NCBI GenBank assembly: GCA_002305575.1
Contig: DBPP01000022.1
Span: 1-47,013 of the forward strand
Direction of reading: 5' to 3'
Source: Ruminococcaceae bacterium UBA1417
Lineage (GTDB): Bacteria > Bacillota > Clostridia > Oscillospirales > Acutalibacteraceae
Length of the DNA stretch: 47,013 nucleotides
Part shown: piece after piece, positions 46,432-47,013 of the stretch
Layout of the letters: each line of letters starts with the position of its first letter
Position numbering within the stretch: the stretch's first letter is position 1
The notes under the pieces: model-generated
Told to the model about the DNA's origin: nothing
Databases searched by the model: none
What the model saw: the letters and a program-made list of their open reading frames with translations, nothing else
Program-made: the position numbers and the translations under genes

Positions 46432-47013
46432 TTATTTCTCGTTGAGGCAGGCGATGCCGGGGAGCTCGAGGCCCTCGAGGAACTCCAGGGAAGCGCCGCC
46501 GCCCGTGGAGATGTGGGTCATCTTATCCGCAAAGCCGAGCTTCTCCACAGCCGCAGCGGAGTCGCCGCCGCCGATGATGGAGATCGCATTGCTTTCCGCA
46601 ACAGCCTTCGCCACGGCGATCGTACCGTTTGCAAAGTTCTCCCACTCGGAAACGCCCATCGGGCCGTTCCAGACGACCGTGCCTGCGTCGGCGACGGCCT
46701 GCGCAAAGAGCTCGCGGGACTTCGGGCCAATATCCAGACCCATCCAGCCGTCCGGGATCTCGTCGGAATCGACGATCTTCCACTCGGCGTCTGCGCTGTA
46801 CTCGGTTGCGATGACGTTGTCGATCGGGATCAGGAATTTGATGCCTCTCGCTTCGGCCTTCGCCATCATTTCCTTCGCCAGGTCAATCTTGTCGTCCTCG
46901 CACAGGGAGGTGCCGATCGAATGACCGAGCGCCTTGAAGAAGGTGTAGGCCATGCCACCGCCGATAATCAGCGTATCGACCTTCTCGATCAGGTTGTTGA
47001 TGACGCCGATCTT
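46432..47013 (-). CDS. pgk: Phosphoglycerate kinase, C-terminal part (cut by window end)
   Basis: The last 193 residues of phosphoglycerate kinase are visible, about half of the usual length of 390-400; the reading frame stays open to the window edge. The segment begins KIGVINNLIEKVDTLIIGGGMA and contains the nucleotide-domain motifs WNGPMGVSE and IIGGGDSAAAVEKLG, then STGGGASLEFLEG close to the C-terminus. It makes ATP from 1,3-bisphosphoglycerate. It is upstream of tpiA and gpmI in the operon. Confidence 0.97.
   Translation of the reverse strand, partial: KIGVINNLIEKVDTLIIGGGMAYTFFKALGHSIGTSLCEDDKIDLAKEMMAKAEARGIKFLIPIDNVIATEYSADAEWKIVDSDEIPDGWMGLDIGPKSRELFAQAVADAGTVVWNGPMGVSEWENFANGTIAVAKAVAESNAISIIGGGDSAAAVEKLGFADKMTHISTGGGASLEFLEGLELPGIACLNEK

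Noticed and set aside
1..47013. tRNA genes, CRISPR arrays, insertion sequences or prophage genes
   Set aside because: No tRNA-like arm patterns, no regularly spaced repeats, no transposase or phage motifs were found by eye.

Overview
This 47 kb window reads as chromosomal DNA of an anaerobic, GC-rich member of the Clostridia, most likely a gut Oscillospirales/Ruminococcaceae-type organism. The evidence is the gene content: a ferredoxin-dependent indolepyruvate oxidoreductase, a bifurcating-type [FeFe] hydrogenase, CotH and VTC proteins, DUF1846, and Firmicutes-style Shine-Dalgarno sites and promoters, many with an extended TGC-TATAAT -10. I see 41 protein genes, one guanine-type purine riboswitch, about a dozen intrinsic terminators and a similar number of convincing promoters. 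I see no tRNA, rRNA, CRISPR array or insertion sequence.

Layout. 0.2-4.4 kb: a DEDDh exonuclease fused in frame to a YlmD/YfiH-type domain, a PflX-like radical SAM protein and a DUF4091 protein, in one tight run. 4.8-11.7 kb: an esterase, an M18 aminopeptidase, iorAB, a nucleoside phosphorylase and a GH13 glycosidase. 11.7-16.6 kb: an NCS2 purine-type permease with a short hairpin leader, a URO-D family protein divergent from an AraC regulator, and an AIM24 protein. 16.6-21.7 kb: ychF, a COG2509 FAD protein behind a guanine-class riboswitch with terminator, a GNAT-like acyltransferase sharing a back-to-back promoter with a small cysteine-peptidase-like protein, and a 64-residue protein behind a structured leader. 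21.8-25.5 kb: a VTC polyphosphate polymerase, DUF4956 and CotH triplet. 25.8-28.1 kb: serC-serA. 28.4-37.2 kb: a ten-gene hydrogenase locus. 37.2-41.6 kb: DUF1846, and an EF-G/TetM-like GTPase carrying a C-terminal NYN (Rae1/YacP-like) ribonuclease domain. 41.6-43.9 kb: two paralogous small exported proteins and a nucleotidyltransferase. 44.0-47.0 kb: gpmI, tpiA and the C-terminal part of pgk, all on the minus strand.

How the parts work together. Glycolysis (pgk, tpiA, gpmI) and amino-acid fermentation (iorAB) produce NADH and reduced ferredoxin. The HndABCD-type hydrogenase can discharge both as H2. The first half of the hydrogenase locus (DRTGG protein, HATPase protein, sensory-type [FeFe] hydrogenase-like protein, second DRTGG protein, PHP phosphoesterase) looks like a redox- or H2-sensing module. 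It sits upstream of the catalytic enzyme and is separated from it by an AT-rich region full of inverted repeats. serC-serA diverge from this locus and draw 3-phosphoglycerate from glycolysis.

The items I find most worth following are the ribosome-factor/A-site-nuclease fusion, the sensory hydrogenase module and its control region, the guanine riboswitch in front of a COG2509 flavoprotein, the VTC-DUF4956-CotH triplet, and the exonuclease-YlmD fusion with a possible internal start. All functional statements rest on motif recognition by eye; no database search was run.
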